A DNA stretch of 57,970 nt from Patescibacteria group bacterium. GTDB lineage: Bacteria; Patescibacteriota; Gracilibacteria; Peribacterales; Peribacteraceae. The stretch lies in the NCBI GenBank assembly GCA_018814875.1, contig JAHIYH010000025.1, forward strand, positions 1 through 57,970, given 5' to 3'. The notes under the pieces are model-generated. The model did not search any database and was not told the origin of the DNA. It was given only the letters and a program-made list of their open reading frames with translations. Every line of letters starts with the position of its first letter. The stretch's first letter is position 1. Shown here piece by piece: positions 8,512 to 16,467 of this stretch. The position numbers and the translations under genes are program-made.

Positions 8512-8703
8512 CTAACTGGTCATGGGGTTACTTCCCCATGACTGCGCTACGGGCGCAGATGCGCCCTTGCGCACAGCACAAAGGAAGTCTAGTAAGCTCC
8601 TCAGCCTCTGCTGAGCATCGTTGTCCGCAAGGCGTATGCCATATATGCGCTCGTAGAGCGTTTGGAAGTCTTTGACAGCCGAATGGGGCAACGGTTGATT
8701 CAT
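8512..8703 (-). CDS. Small helical protein of unknown function
   Basis: About 63 residues from the ATG at 8703, chosen because AGGGG lies 4 bases upstream, one of the few clear Shine-Dalgarno sites here. An earlier in-frame ATG at 8727 lacks one. The sequence AVKDFQTLYERIYGIRLADN followed by a leucine-rich helix resembles the small proteins often seen in CPR genomes with the pattern ...F..LY...G..L...EA...L..L. Function unknown. It sits 3 bases upstream of the Rep gene in the same operon-like run. Confidence 0.6.
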   Translation of the reverse strand: MNQPLPHSAVKDFQTLYERIYGIRLADNDAQQRLRSLLDFLCAVRKGASAPVAQSWGSNPMTS

Positions 8704-8732
8704 CGTGCCCCTATTTAATGCCCTCAAATATC

Positions 8733-9659
8733 TTACCGTCGGGCTTTCGTCAAATCGTCAGAGGGTAAGTTAAATTTTGCTCCGAGCAAAGTGAGATTAA
8801 TTCTGAAGTGTGTAGGATAACAGATCCTCTCTATCTTCGTAGGCTGATGCTTTTTGAAGGGGTATTTCATTGTATCTTCATCTCTACCTTGTGGAATACG
8901 GTGCTCAGCACTAAAAACAAGACAATCTGAATCAATCCACCGAATGTACTTACCGCTTATGTCCTTCTTATCAAGTTTGGCCTCTCTGCGCCAACGCTTT
9001 ATTCGTCTGTCCTTCTTCTTAACTCCCATTAATTCATACACTTCATCATATGTCATTTCTTGTCCTTGATGAGCAAAAAGACATTGTATGAATTTCTCCG
9101 GTGCTTTATCCGGCGTGAAATCCCGTAATACCTTCGACTCTCCTTGTTGGCTGTATTCTATCAATTTATGCCTTACTTCATCGTACTCAATGCGAGTTTC
9201 AATACTATGACCACACAAGAAACAGCGGTCTTCACACTCACCTATAACATCTCGTAGCCTTGTAAGATTGTACGGATTCCAAATAAAGATAGGTTGCCAG
9301 AAATGGCGTGGGTACTTAATCATGTCGTATGATTGAAGCTCCCAGAGTATCCATCTTCGCAACCTGTATAGCTCTAACCGTGATTCTTGATCAAAACCCT
9401 TGCGCCAGTGATCCGTATAGTACTTTCCTTCGTGCCTGTGTTTTGGTGGAAACCTTGAAAACTGCTTCTTCTGCTCATATGCCTCAATCAGATCATCAAT
9501 CGTTTCTCTGTACATGTCTCTCTGTCGTGCAGATTGCGCCAGATAGCGGTTCAATGCACAGGTGAACAATTCCTTGTCTGCGAGGATTTGAAATGTTTCT
9601 GGGTCGTCCTCAAACTTCTTCAGTACAAGATCGCGAATGGGGCGTTCAAACGGATACAT
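8733..9659 (-). CDS. Hypothetical protein with one CxxC knuckle
   Basis: A 308-residue, basic, soluble protein that I cannot assign. It has a CFLCGH knuckle near residue 150, a likely helix-turn-helix around TYDEVYELMGVKKKDRRIKRW (about 205-225), and a C-terminal SAEHRIPQ segment that recalls but does not complete an HNH motif. It is the first gene of the leftward group with the small protein, Rep and recombinase (gap 29 bases or less), so a role in replication or transfer of the element is plausible but inferred. A GATAAT box lies 8 bases before its ATG. Confidence 0.6.
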   Translation of the reverse strand: MYPFERPIRDLVLKKFEDDPETFQILADKELFTCALNRYLAQSARQRDMYRETIDDLIEAYEQKKQFSRFPPKHRHEGKYYTDHWRKGFDQESRLELYRLRRWILWELQSYDMIKYPRHFWQPIFIWNPYNLTRLRDVIGECEDRCFLCGHSIETRIEYDEVRHKLIEYSQQGESKVLRDFTPDKAPEKFIQCLFAHQGQEMTYDEVYELMGVKKKDRRIKRWRREAKLDKKDISGKYIRWIDSDCLVFSAEHRIPQGRDEDTMKYPFKKHQPTKIERICYPTHFRINLTLLGAKFNLPSDDLTKARR

Positions 9660-9699
9660 AGCAGATCATTATCTATTCTTTGGCTCTCGGGGGCAATTC

Positions 9700-9799
9700 T
9701 TCTTTTTTCGGACAGCAAGACGCTACCACTGGCGGTCAAGGTAGTGCTACGCCTCCACCTTGGCCGCCGTGGATACACAAAAGGCGTCCGAAAAAAGAA
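9700..9799. repeat. Large two-tier hairpin flanking the R-M cassette, copy 1
   Basis: The outer arms TTCTTTTTTCGGAC (9700-9713) and GTCCGAAAAAAGAA (9786-9799) are a perfect 14-bp inverted repeat. Inside, 9726-9742 pairs with 9757-9772 over 16 bp (CCAC-GGCGGTCAAGGT type) with one bulged T, leaving a 14-base loop. It lies between the hypothetical gene and the DUF262-HNH gene. A diverged copy is at 12246-12350. It could be a replication or transfer origin, a recombination site or an RNA element. Confidence 0.8.
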
Positions 9800-9850
9800 A
9801 ATTAGAGCTGTTATTCTCTTTAATTATCGTTGTAGAGAGAGTTCAGTTTC

Positions 9851-11020
9851 TTATCGATTTCCCTTGGCTCGATTGTGTGTTTTGCAAAGCATCTCACAGT
9901 TCTTGGCTGCGGTAGCACCGCCTTTGCTCCAGGCTGTTACATGGTCAGCATCCATATCAGTTGCATTCCAAATCTTTTCTTTATTGGCATCATGTCCGAT
10001 GGCGCAGTGTGAGCAATTTGATATGCCCTTGGTCTTTGCTGTCTTTGTCTGCGCTGCATACACCGATTTTTTTGTCGCATCATCAAACACACGGACATTA
10101 AGTAATTTTGTATCAATAGAACCGCCGAGTATGTACTCAAAAATTCCTTTGCGGTTTTTTATGTATGGATCACTATACAGCTCATGCAATTTTGCAGATA
10201 TTTTCGCGGGATTGTACGATTGCTTGTGATATTCCTCATATAGTCGCCCCCACTCCAGTCCGCACATTTCGCTTTCGACATCGGTAAACACACTAGAAGC
10301 CCAATCAATGACGCTGTTGAAGTAGGTTTTGACCTCGTTAATATTCTTGTCTTTGCGGTGTCGACTCATGTAGTCACCGATTTCACCCTTGCTTGCCCAA
10401 TCCAATGCTCGGTGCCAAAATTCCTGTCGGTTGGCGGTGCCTTTAACGTAAGCACTCCACTTTTGAATGTTGGAGTTCTGGCTGTTGCTAAACTCTTCTT
10501 TGCCCAGAGTCACAAATGGACCCGAATAAACGGCATTGAGCAGCTCCTGTTCATTGAGCGGTACTCCTGCGATATTGATAGTTTTGAACCATTCTTTAAT
10601 CTCACTTTCGGTGCCTTCACATTCGTAAATGGTGAGCGTTGATTTCAAGATTGTGCGTTGTTTGTTTACAGCCAAACCACTGAAATACTGCTCCATCCCG
10701 TTTTCATCTTTAGTTGCAAACTTGTCGGTGACGAATCGCCCGAAACTAGTAATGCGCTGCTGTCCGTCCAGCACTTCCAGTTTGTCATTATTTACTTTTA
10801 CAAAGTACAGCAATCCGATGGGATATCCTTTCAGAAGCGATTCGATGACCGCCACTTCCTTTTTGCCGCCGTCGGATGCGTAAATGTAGTTACGCTGGTA
10901 CTCAGGCTGAATGGTCAACTTACCAGATAGACCAAACAATCCCTTGCCTTCTAGTTCGTTGTATACGAACCCATCACAAATATCTTTGACGGTGATGTTG
11001 GTTTTTAAAGTAGTTTTCAT
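9851..11020 (-). CDS. DUF262-HNH endonuclease (GmrSD/SspE-like)
   Basis: A 389-residue single-chain protein. The N-terminal DUF262 (ParB/sulfiredoxin-like NTPase) domain shows QPEYQRNY (38-45) and [11 protein letters not shown] (about 84-94), the motifs of the GmrS, BrxU and SspE nucleases. The C-terminus is an HNH nuclease: a CSHC knuckle near 335, ADH with His360, Asn374, then CEMLCKTHN with the closing Cys/His/Asn (375-383). GmrSD-type enzymes cut modified DNA, but here the neighbour 11 bases upstream is an adenine methyltransferase, so this is more likely the restriction partner of a modification system. Pairing and specificity are inferred. Confidence 0.82.
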   Translation of the reverse strand: MKTTLKTNITVKDICDGFVYNELEGKGLFGLSGKLTIQPEYQRNYIYASDGGKKEVAVIESLLKGYPIGLLYFVKVNNDKLEVLDGQQRITSFGRFVTDKFATKDENGMEQYFSGLAVNKQRTILKSTLTIYECEGTESEIKEWFKTINIAGVPLNEQELLNAVYSGPFVTLGKEEFSNSQNSNIQKWSAYVKGTANRQEFWHRALDWASKGEIGDYMSRHRKDKNINEVKTYFNSVIDWASSVFTDVESEMCGLEWGRLYEEYHKQSYNPAKISAKLHELYSDPYIKNRKGIFEYILGGSIDTKLLNVRVFDDATKKSVYAAQTKTAKTKGISNCSHCAIGHDANKEKIWNATDMDADHVTAWSKGGATAAKNCEMLCKTHNRAKGNR

Positions 11021-11031
11021 ATATTTACTCT

Positions 11032-12201
11032 TTAGTTTAATTTAATTAGAACTCTCATATAAGGGACAACTGGTCGGTTATCATGATCATAATAACATAA
11101 GTCAGGGTGTCCTTCGCTGATTGCACCTGTTTGTCCAGATTTATAGTATGCATCAACAAATTCCTTAGACATTCCTTGTGTCTTTGTGTACCTACTTAAT
11201 CCTAATATTTCAAATTGTTCAGGTGAATATTTATCGAGGAAGGTAATCGGTACGCCCATAACACCGTTATAATCACTGGGTATAGAATCGGTAAGAGGTA
11301 CCTCTATTCCATCGTAGTTATCATATAGAGCATATTTCTTGCCTTTGATTTCTTTGTGCTTACTAAACTTAATATTATCTGACATTGTCATCAATGGTAA
11401 AGGCTGGTGGCGTCGTCCATGATCTATGTTTGTAAACCAACAAACACCAGGGACACGATTAACTTTTACACCATTTTGTTCACGTTCAAAATTATAAGTA
11501 TCAGTGTAAACAAAATCATTCGGAACTTGAAAATACATACCTTTGTTAAAATTTGTTGCACCTATCCATACTTTATTAGCCTTTATTAATGGGAAAACCT
11601 CTTTGTAGGTGATCGCGTTTAAGTTTCCGATGATCACAAACTTTTTATCATAATCAACAAGTTGTTTTATATACTCGCGAAAAAGACTGAACGGCGGATT
11701 GGTTACCACTATGTCAGATTGTTTAAGTAGGTCTATACATTCATCGCTACGGAAGTCGCCATCTTTTTCAAGAGACGTCCATTCATTATTTTTGTTTGCC
11801 TTTAACTGCTTAGCAACATCCTTTAAATTAAACTCACCATCGTCATCTATATCATGCACCTCGTTGATAATAAATCTATTGGCGGTTACCTTTGGACGAC
11901 CTTTTGATTTTGCGAGAGTTTTATCATCACCGAACAACGCTAACTGTGTGTTTGCTACGGGCGAAGGCTTGTAGCTGGTGGTGATAAGCTGTTTCAGTCC
12001 AAGCTTTTTAAAATTGAGTACGAAATAGCGAAAAAAATTGCTTTCAAACGGATCGTCGCAGTTGCAATAAACTACCTTGCCACGAAATACATCTGGATTG
12101 TATTCCAGATACGCTTCAATCTCTTTTTGAATATCACCATATTGTGTATAAAACTCGTCGTTTTTTTTATTTTTCGCATTGGTAAGATTACTGTTAGCCA
12201 T
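11032..12201 (-). CDS. EcoRI-type adenine-specific DNA methyltransferase
   Basis: 389 residues from the ATG at 12201 ([10 protein letters not shown]). An in-frame extension up to 12366 is low-complexity, lies over the second structured repeat and is not believed. The protein matches the EcoRI methylase family: [15 protein letters not shown] at the start, the AdoMet-region motif [10 protein letters not shown] (48-57), and the catalytic adenine-MTase motif TNPPFSLF (167-174). Product: N6-methyladenine that protects against the adjacent nuclease. The target sequence cannot be predicted. It lies immediately upstream of, and co-oriented with, the DUF262-HNH gene; the two form a cassette bounded by the repeats at 9700-9799 and 12246-12350. 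Confidence 0.9.
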   Translation of the reverse strand: MANSNLTNAKNKKNDEFYTQYGDIQKEIEAYLEYNPDVFRGKVVYCNCDDPFESNFFRYFVLNFKKLGLKQLITTSYKPSPVANTQLALFGDDKTLAKSKGRPKVTANRFIINEVHDIDDDGEFNLKDVAKQLKANKNNEWTSLEKDGDFRSDECIDLLKQSDIVVTNPPFSLFREYIKQLVDYDKKFVIIGNLNAITYKEVFPLIKANKVWIGATNFNKGMYFQVPNDFVYTDTYNFEREQNGVKVNRVPGVCWFTNIDHGRRHQPLPLMTMSDNIKFSKHKEIKGKKYALYDNYDGIEVPLTDSIPSDYNGVMGVPITFLDKYSPEQFEILGLSRYTKTQGMSKEFVDAYYKSGQTGAISEGHPDLCYYDHDNRPVVPYMRVLIKLN

Positions 12202-12245
12202 AATTGTTTGTATTGTATTTGTTTTCCTCTTATAAATAAAGATTG

Positions 12246-12350
12246 CGAACCTATTAAAGCGAGTATCATGCACTTTTGCTAGTAAAGGTAATGCTGGGCC
12301 TCCACCTTGATCGACATAGGTTTTTGGGAGACGTTCGAAAAAGAAAAACA
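12246..12350. repeat. Two-tier hairpin flanking the R-M cassette, copy 2 (diverged)
   Basis: Same orientation as copy 1. The segment TAAAGGTAATGCTGGGCCTC aligns with TCAAGGTAGTGCTACGCCTC of copy 1, and both continue CCACCTT and end in an A/G-rich tail. The outer stem is CGAAC/GTTCG instead of CGGAC/GTCCG, a paired change that keeps the stem. The inner AAGGT/ACCTT pairing is also kept. The left poly-T arm is lost. Confidence 0.55.
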
Positions 12351-12358
12351 AAAAGGTA

Positions 12359-12682
12359 TTAGCCATTGTTCCACCATGCCATGTACTCAGCAGTTTTTTT
12401 AATCCATGTTCCTATTACAAACAAAATAAAGCCCATAATTAGGAATAAAAATGCCAGTACTCCCTGATCATAAATTACTGATACAACTGAACACGCAATA
12501 CCCAAAATAAATCCAAGAACTGCAAAATTCATTCCTCTAACCATCCATCGTTTATACTTCTTGGGCGTTAATTCCACAAGAACAGGTTTATCATTCTCTC
12601 TTTCTACATAAACAATTTTTTCTACTACACGCTCTTTCGGAAAATCATTAATTTCTGTTTGTTTGAATGGTTTGTTTTTCAT
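12359..12682 (-). CDS. Small two-helix membrane protein
   Basis: About 107 residues from the ATG at 12682 (MKNKPFKQTE). A charged N-terminal half with VVEKIVYVEREN is followed by two hydrophobic segments (FAVLGFILGIACSVVSVIY and VLAFLFLIMGFILFVIG), ending KKTAEYMAWWNNG. No family recognised. It is transcribed divergently from the XRE regulator from a strong promoter whose spacer is filled by a palindrome, so it is probably under that regulator. It precedes the methyltransferase with the structured repeat between them. It may be an accessory of the defence cassette, but that is inference. Confidence 0.7.
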   Translation of the reverse strand: MKNKPFKQTEINDFPKERVVEKIVYVERENDKPVLVELTPKKYKRWMVRGMNFAVLGFILGIACSVVSVIYDQGVLAFLFLIMGFILFVIGTWIKKTAEYMAWWNNG

Positions 12683-12688
12683 AGATGT

Positions 12689-12718
12689 ATTATACACCCC
12701 TATATATCGGGGTGTAAA
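12689..12718 (-). promoter_or_regulatory. Promoter of the two-helix membrane protein
   Basis: On the reverse strand TTTACA (12713-12718) is separated by 18 bases from TATAAT (12689-12694), which ends 6 bases before the ATG at 12682. This is the best promoter in the element; the mRNA would be leaderless. The first XRE operator fills its spacer. Confidence 0.75.
12694..12715. promoter_or_regulatory. Palindromic operator 1
   Basis: ACACCCC and GGGGTGT half-sites are separated by 8 bases, and the site lies between the -35 and -10 boxes of the leftward promoter. A second site of the same spacing follows at 12730-12751. The likely ligand is the adjacent XRE protein. Confidence 0.7.
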
Positions 12719-12729
12719 GATCAGTTGAT

Positions 12730-12751
12730 GAACCCCATAATTTCGGGGTGT
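12730..12751. promoter_or_regulatory. Palindromic operator 2
   Basis: GAACCCC, 8 bases, then GGGGTGT: the same half-site and spacing as operator 1 with two changes in the left arm. It overlaps the GTG start codon of the XRE gene (12748), so binding would block its own expression. Confidence 0.68.
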
Positions 12752-12963
12752 CTACATCTACATCCAAGAAACTGGCAAAACGTATCAAGGAATTGCGTCT
12801 AGAGCGCGGTTTAACACAGGAAGAAGCAGCAAAAAAATGTGGCTTAAAGTACAAATACTATCAAGAATATGAAGGAAAGAAGCCGAGGGATATGCGTTTG
12901 AGTACTATGGATAGAATCGCGAAAGGCTTTAATATTAATACATCTGAACTATTTAATGATTAA
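12748..12963 (+). CDS. XRE-family HTH transcriptional regulator
   Basis: A 71-residue single-domain HTH_3 repressor. The helix-turn-helix is KRIKELRLERGLTQEEAAKK followed by CGLKYKYYQEYEGK, then the dimer-type helices of the family. The start is GTG at 12748; no other start codon allows the full domain. The GTG lies inside the second palindromic operator, with CATAAT at 12735-12740 upstream, pointing to autorepression and a leaderless mRNA. Comparable small regulators control restriction-modification timing (C proteins) or toxin-antitoxin modules. It is 23 bases upstream of the DUF262 gene. Confidence 0.9.
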   Translation: MSTSTSKKLAKRIKELRLERGLTQEEAAKKCGLKYKYYQEYEGKKPRDMRLSTMDRIAKGFNINTSELFND

Positions 12964-12986
12964 CGATAATAGTATATATTATTAAT

Positions 12987-14060
12987 ATGAAAGATTTTGA
13001 CACTCGAGCGTATAGCATATCGGATTTCAAAGAGTGGAATCAAAACGGCTTACTCGAACTTAGTCCCGATTTTCAACGTCGGACTGTCTGGCTTGAAAAA
13101 GCCAAATCCTATCTCATTGATACAATAATACGAGGCAAACCCATTCCAAAAATTCTTATTAGCCAAGAGCTTAAAGATGAACGAAATGTTCGTACAGTTG
13201 TAGATGGTCAACAACGCCTCAGAGCAATTCTTGAATTTTTAAATGGTGATTTTAAAATCTCAAAAGCACATAATAAAGAATATGCGGATTGCTATTACCA
13301 AAGTTTACCAAATGATGTGCAAAAGGATTTTATGCAATACGAATTGGGTGTAGATATATTATTTGGAATGGGTAATTCAGATCTGCTTGATGTTTTTGCA
13401 CGTATCAATTCGTACACAGTTTCTCTTAATAAACAAGAAAAGCTAAATGCTTTATATTTAGGATACTTTAAACAAGCAGCCTTTGGTCTTGGGTTTAAAT
13501 ATGTTGATTATCTTATTCGTGGCAACATAATAACGAAGACAAGAATGGCTCGAATGGGAGAAGCTGAATTGGCTAGTGATATGCTTGCAGCACTTGTTGA
13601 TGGAGTGCAAACAAATAAAACCATTGAACAACTTTATAAGAAATACGAAGACAAACCTGGAAATATTGAAAAAGCCACTGAACAATTCGACAAGATTTTT
13701 TCATACATTGGAACAATCTATTCTCCAGAGGAGATAGAAGGCACAAACTGGTCAAGAGTACATCTTTTTTACACTCTATTCACAGCTATAGGACATTGCC
13801 TTTTTGGAATTAGTAATTTAAAGACATCTTATAAATGTCAAATCCGTATAAAGGATATAAGCCGAATTCGTATATGTCTTGATGAAATCAGTGCTAATTA
13901 TGATGCCATTGCTGCAGATATAGATAACCCCAATAATCCTAAAGATTATCTTGATTTCATAAATAGATCACGAAGAGGCACTACCGATACTCAGTCTAGA
14001 ATTGATAGAGCAAATTTTGTTTGTAGGAAAATAACTGAGCGATTTCAGAACGCCAAATGA
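12987..14060 (+). CDS. DUF262 protein without nuclease domain
   Basis: A 357-residue DUF262-family protein with SPDFQRR (26-32) and VVDGQQRLRAILEFL (71-85), the nucleotide-handling core of GmrS-like proteins. No HNH or DUF1524 nuclease motif appears in the C-terminal half, which looks helical. It is the second DUF262 protein of the element and differs clearly from the one at 9851-11020. A TATATT box ends 6 bases before the ATG. The stop overlaps the next start (ATGA), so the HEPN gene is translationally coupled. Best guess: the sensor/NTPase half of a two-gene defence module. Confidence 0.82.
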   Translation: MKDFDTRAYSISDFKEWNQNGLLELSPDFQRRTVWLEKAKSYLIDTIIRGKPIPKILISQELKDERNVRTVVDGQQRLRAILEFLNGDFKISKAHNKEYADCYYQSLPNDVQKDFMQYELGVDILFGMGNSDLLDVFARINSYTVSLNKQEKLNALYLGYFKQAAFGLGFKYVDYLIRGNIITKTRMARMGEAELASDMLAALVDGVQTNKTIEQLYKKYEDKPGNIEKATEQFDKIFSYIGTIYSPEEIEGTNWSRVHLFYTLFTAIGHCLFGISNLKTSYKCQIRIKDISRIRICLDEISANYDAIAADIDNPNNPKDYLDFINRSRRGTTDTQSRIDRANFVCRKITERFQNAK

Positions 14061-14680
14061 TAAATCACTATTCAACAGAAAAATGCTTTATAGACTTCCA
14101 AAAAGAACTAAATAGGATCAGAAAGTTAGATACATTCAATCAAAAACAATTTATTGAAAATTCTGCACTTACACGATCTCAAATATATTACTTAACAGAA
14201 GGTGCTTTTTTTACTGCATTTAGAGCATATGAACATTTTATTAGAAATATTTTTCTGCTTTACTGTAGTGGCAGACAATCAAATAATCATAGAAAAGTTA
14301 CATCACTACTTAACTCATGCAGTCTTGAGCAATCAGAATCTATACTGCAGTCATCTATGCCATTTATCGATTGGAATAGCACTGAAGCATTAATAAAAAG
14401 GGCTAAAACTTACCTAAAAAATGGATTTCCCATAAAAGATGTACTGGAACTAAACTTGGCATCATTAAGAGATTTAAGAAAAGTTCGCAATCATATTGCT
14501 CATATGTCTCCAGCATCAACAGCAGATTTTAACCAAGTACTTAAAAATCATTATGGTACAGTACCAATAAATACACCGCTTACTGGTGAGTATTTATTAA
14601 TGCGAAAAACATCAAAATCTGACTATTATCTTTTGGAGTATCTAAATCTAATGGAAAAAGTGGCAAGACAACTAGCTTGA
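14057..14680 (+). CDS. HEPN-domain protein, putative RNase effector
   Basis: A 207-residue helical protein. Residues 144-149 (RNHIAH) form an R-x4-H motif, with N at the second position, as in HEPN ribonucleases of defence and toxin systems (RNLS, MAE_28990-like, Abi proteins). The motif is preceded by the usual acidic helix (LASLRDLRK). An N-terminal helical bundle with ...YEHFIRNIF resembles the first HEPN helices. It is coupled to the DUF262 gene by a 4-base overlap and is the last gene before the right edge of the element. The HEPN call rests on motif and size; toxicity and target are inferred. Confidence 0.72.
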   Translation: MINHYSTEKCFIDFQKELNRIRKLDTFNQKQFIENSALTRSQIYYLTEGAFFTAFRAYEHFIRNIFLLYCSGRQSNNHRKVTSLLNSCSLEQSESILQSSMPFIDWNSTEALIKRAKTYLKNGFPIKDVLELNLASLRDLRKVRNHIAHMSPASTADFNQVLKNHYGTVPINTPLTGEYLLMRKTSKSDYYLLEYLNLMEKVARQLA

Positions 14681-14734
14681 TAATCAATACTCCAAATTTA
14701 TGCTACATCATCAGTTTCTAATAAGCTCCCATAA

Positions 14735-14744
14735 GGAGTACCAA
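14735..14744. other. Putative right attachment site (attR)
   Basis: GGAGTACCAA, 55 bases after the last element gene, matches the tRNA-Arg end GGGGTACCAT at 8 of 10 positions, with the shared core GTACCA. A small hairpin (CTCC...GGAG, 14727-14738) precedes it. Beyond it are genes of ordinary chromosomal type. Confidence 0.4.
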
Positions 14745-14776
14745 TCAATGAACAACCACAGCCTAAAATTACTCAT

Positions 14777-15925
14777 TTACAGATCACTCTCAAGAATCTT
14801 CCTGAATGCATCCATTGTGTGCTGAACCGTATCAATACGCACTTCATTGCGTGTCACAGACACCTTCATTCCACCCACAACTCTCTCCGGAAACCCGTGC
14901 TCTATCCCCTCCTCCGGAGTCACTTGTAAACTAATCAGATTTTGTAAGGCCAACTCAAGCGCATCTTTGTAACTATCAATATGCTCTTGGTCATCTGTTA
15001 GCAGAGCAATCTCATAAGCATAAGCTACTCCCTCTGTATAAACACCATCCGATGATGAATGTGGCGTTCCGTATTGCGGTGTATCCGGATTGTAGAATCG
15101 ACCAACGTAATCCGTTGTATCCAATATTTCCAACAACTTATCATTCATAATAAAAATAGCATCCGCATAATTCGTGTTCCCTGTTATTTTGAACAACCTA
15201 TTAAGTGACAAAGTATGCCAAGGCACATAAGCAGGATAATAATACTTATCCATTTGATTCACATAACGATCAACATAAAAATCCTGAGCGAGTATTGCCG
15301 CTTCTAGTATTCGTTCATCACCTGTTTTCTCATAATATTCTATGAGACTCAAAATAGCTTCACCCGAATAGAAATAAAGAAGTCTCTCTGAATCATATTC
15401 ATATGAAGGTTCTTTATACCACGGAACAAAAGACCCATCTTCATCCATTAACGAAAGAATCCCTTCTGCAAGTTTCTGTGCTTCCTCCTCATATTCATCA
15501 AAGTACGGGCTATAAACCAATGCTCTAAGCGCCATCGCATTAGCTCCAAGTTTTGATTTATCAGAATAATATATATAACCAATGTCTCCTTCTTCCTGAT
15601 ACCAATATTTAAAAAGGAAATCCAGATTCTTCTTATGCATATCTAGCCATGATGAGTCTTCCTGACTTAATTCGGCAACCAATCTAGATGCCATAAGTTG
15701 CCTGATTGCATTATTATTATTCGAATATTCCTTTTTATCCATCATGTACAAATAACTAAAGAGTCCTTTGTCTCTTAAGCTGCCTCTGAACCACTCTTTC
15801 ATTAGATCATAAGAATCTTCAATCGAAGAAATTTCGATCGCATCCTCGTAATTCGCAGGAACTGATTGCTGACATCCTGATAAAAATAAGCCACACATAA
15901 TGATGATTGAAATAGCCTTATGCAT
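14777..15925 (-). CDS. Lipoprotein with alpha/alpha-toroid (glycosidase-like) domain
   Basis: The ATG at 15925 gives MHKAISIIIMCGLFLSGC, a classic lipoprotein signal with lipobox LSGC; a TTG at 15961 would only lengthen the leader. The roughly 360-residue mature part is built of paired helices with recurring GxxAxxxL and acidic/aromatic stretches (for example GANAMALRALVYSPYFDEY and FYSGEAILSLIEYYEKTGD), as in six-hairpin glycosidase-like enzymes. Trp/Tyr-rich loops (PWYKEPSYEYDSE) would suit sugar binding. No exact family or catalytic residue assigned. It is the last gene of a leftward group with a pseudopilin and a membrane protein. Confidence 0.65.
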   Translation of the reverse strand: MHKAISIIIMCGLFLSGCQQSVPANYEDAIEISSIEDSYDLMKEWFRGSLRDKGLFSYLYMMDKKEYSNNNNAIRQLMASRLVAELSQEDSSWLDMHKKNLDFLFKYWYQEEGDIGYIYYSDKSKLGANAMALRALVYSPYFDEYEEEAQKLAEGILSLMDEDGSFVPWYKEPSYEYDSERLLYFYSGEAILSLIEYYEKTGDERILEAAILAQDFYVDRYVNQMDKYYYPAYVPWHTLSLNRLFKITGNTNYADAIFIMNDKLLEILDTTDYVGRFYNPDTPQYGTPHSSSDGVYTEGVAYAYEIALLTDDQEHIDSYKDALELALQNLISLQVTPEEGIEHGFPERVVGGMKVSVTRNEVRIDTVQHTMDAFRKILESDL

Positions 15926-15970
15926 ACTCAACGTTTTAATGGAAAGTTGCTTCTTAAGCAATACTAGCTA

Positions 15971-16450
15971 CTAGGACCCGTACCCATACAACAACTCACA
16001 CTCTCCGAGGTAGAGTGCATTTATCTGTATGCGCTGATATGCATCTCTGTAGATGGAATATCCTGTGTAATTATCATTTGTTTCCATTATTTCATCCACT
16101 GGCAAATCAGCCAAATAGTCTGGAACGAGTAGATCAAGATTCACACATGTCGGATCAGTTGAAACTCCAAAGCGACAGATAGGCAATGCATTTTCTTCCC
16201 CAAGTGGAATTTCACTAGAAGGCTCCTCCCATTCACTAATAAGATACTGAATGGTGGCGTTGTTTAGCTCACGAATCATGCTCCTTCTCTCAACATCATG
16301 AGCATCACAAAGCTGTTTTGTCGGATTTATTGCTATAATCACAACTGCCGCCAAGATGCCCAAGATCCCGATCACAACCAGAATTTCTATAAGAGTGAAT
16401 GCTTTTCTATTCTTTTTGAAGTGACCTTTTTTATCAAAAATAAACATCAT
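15971..16450 (-). CDS. Type IV pilin-like / type II secretion pseudopilin
   Basis: About 159 residues from the ATG at 16450 (or 16447). The prepilin motif KKNRKAFTLIEILVVIGILG is complete: a basic leader, the cleavage site before Phe, Glu at +5, then one long hydrophobic helix. The mature part contains INPTKQ and four cysteines. A longer in-frame start at 16525 would put a cysteine-rich leader before the signal and overlap the upstream gene, so it is rejected. Likely a minor pilin or surface pseudopilin; the peptidase and ATPase are not in the window. Confidence 0.88.
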   Translation of the reverse strand: MMFIFDKKGHFKKNRKAFTLIEILVVIGILGILAAVVIIAINPTKQLCDAHDVERRSMIRELNNATIQYLISEWEEPSSEIPLGEENALPICRFGVSTDPTCVNLDLLVPDYLADLPVDEIMETNDNYTGYSIYRDAYQRIQINALYLGECELLYGYGS

Positions 16451-16467
16451 TGAGAAGGAATAACAAT

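Noticed and set aside
9700-9799. Integron attC site
   Set aside because: Bulged stem and unpaired spacer recall attC, but there is no GTTRRRY/RYYYAAC core at the ends of copy 1 and no integrase of the integron type nearby.
9534-10229. 231-residue forward ORF opposite the hypothetical and DUF262-HNH genes
   Set aside because: Spans two opposite-strand genes and the large hairpin; composition is that of an antisense shadow.
12202-12366. N-terminal extension of the methyltransferase
   Set aside because: Low-complexity translation of the second structured repeat; the family N-terminus begins at 12201.
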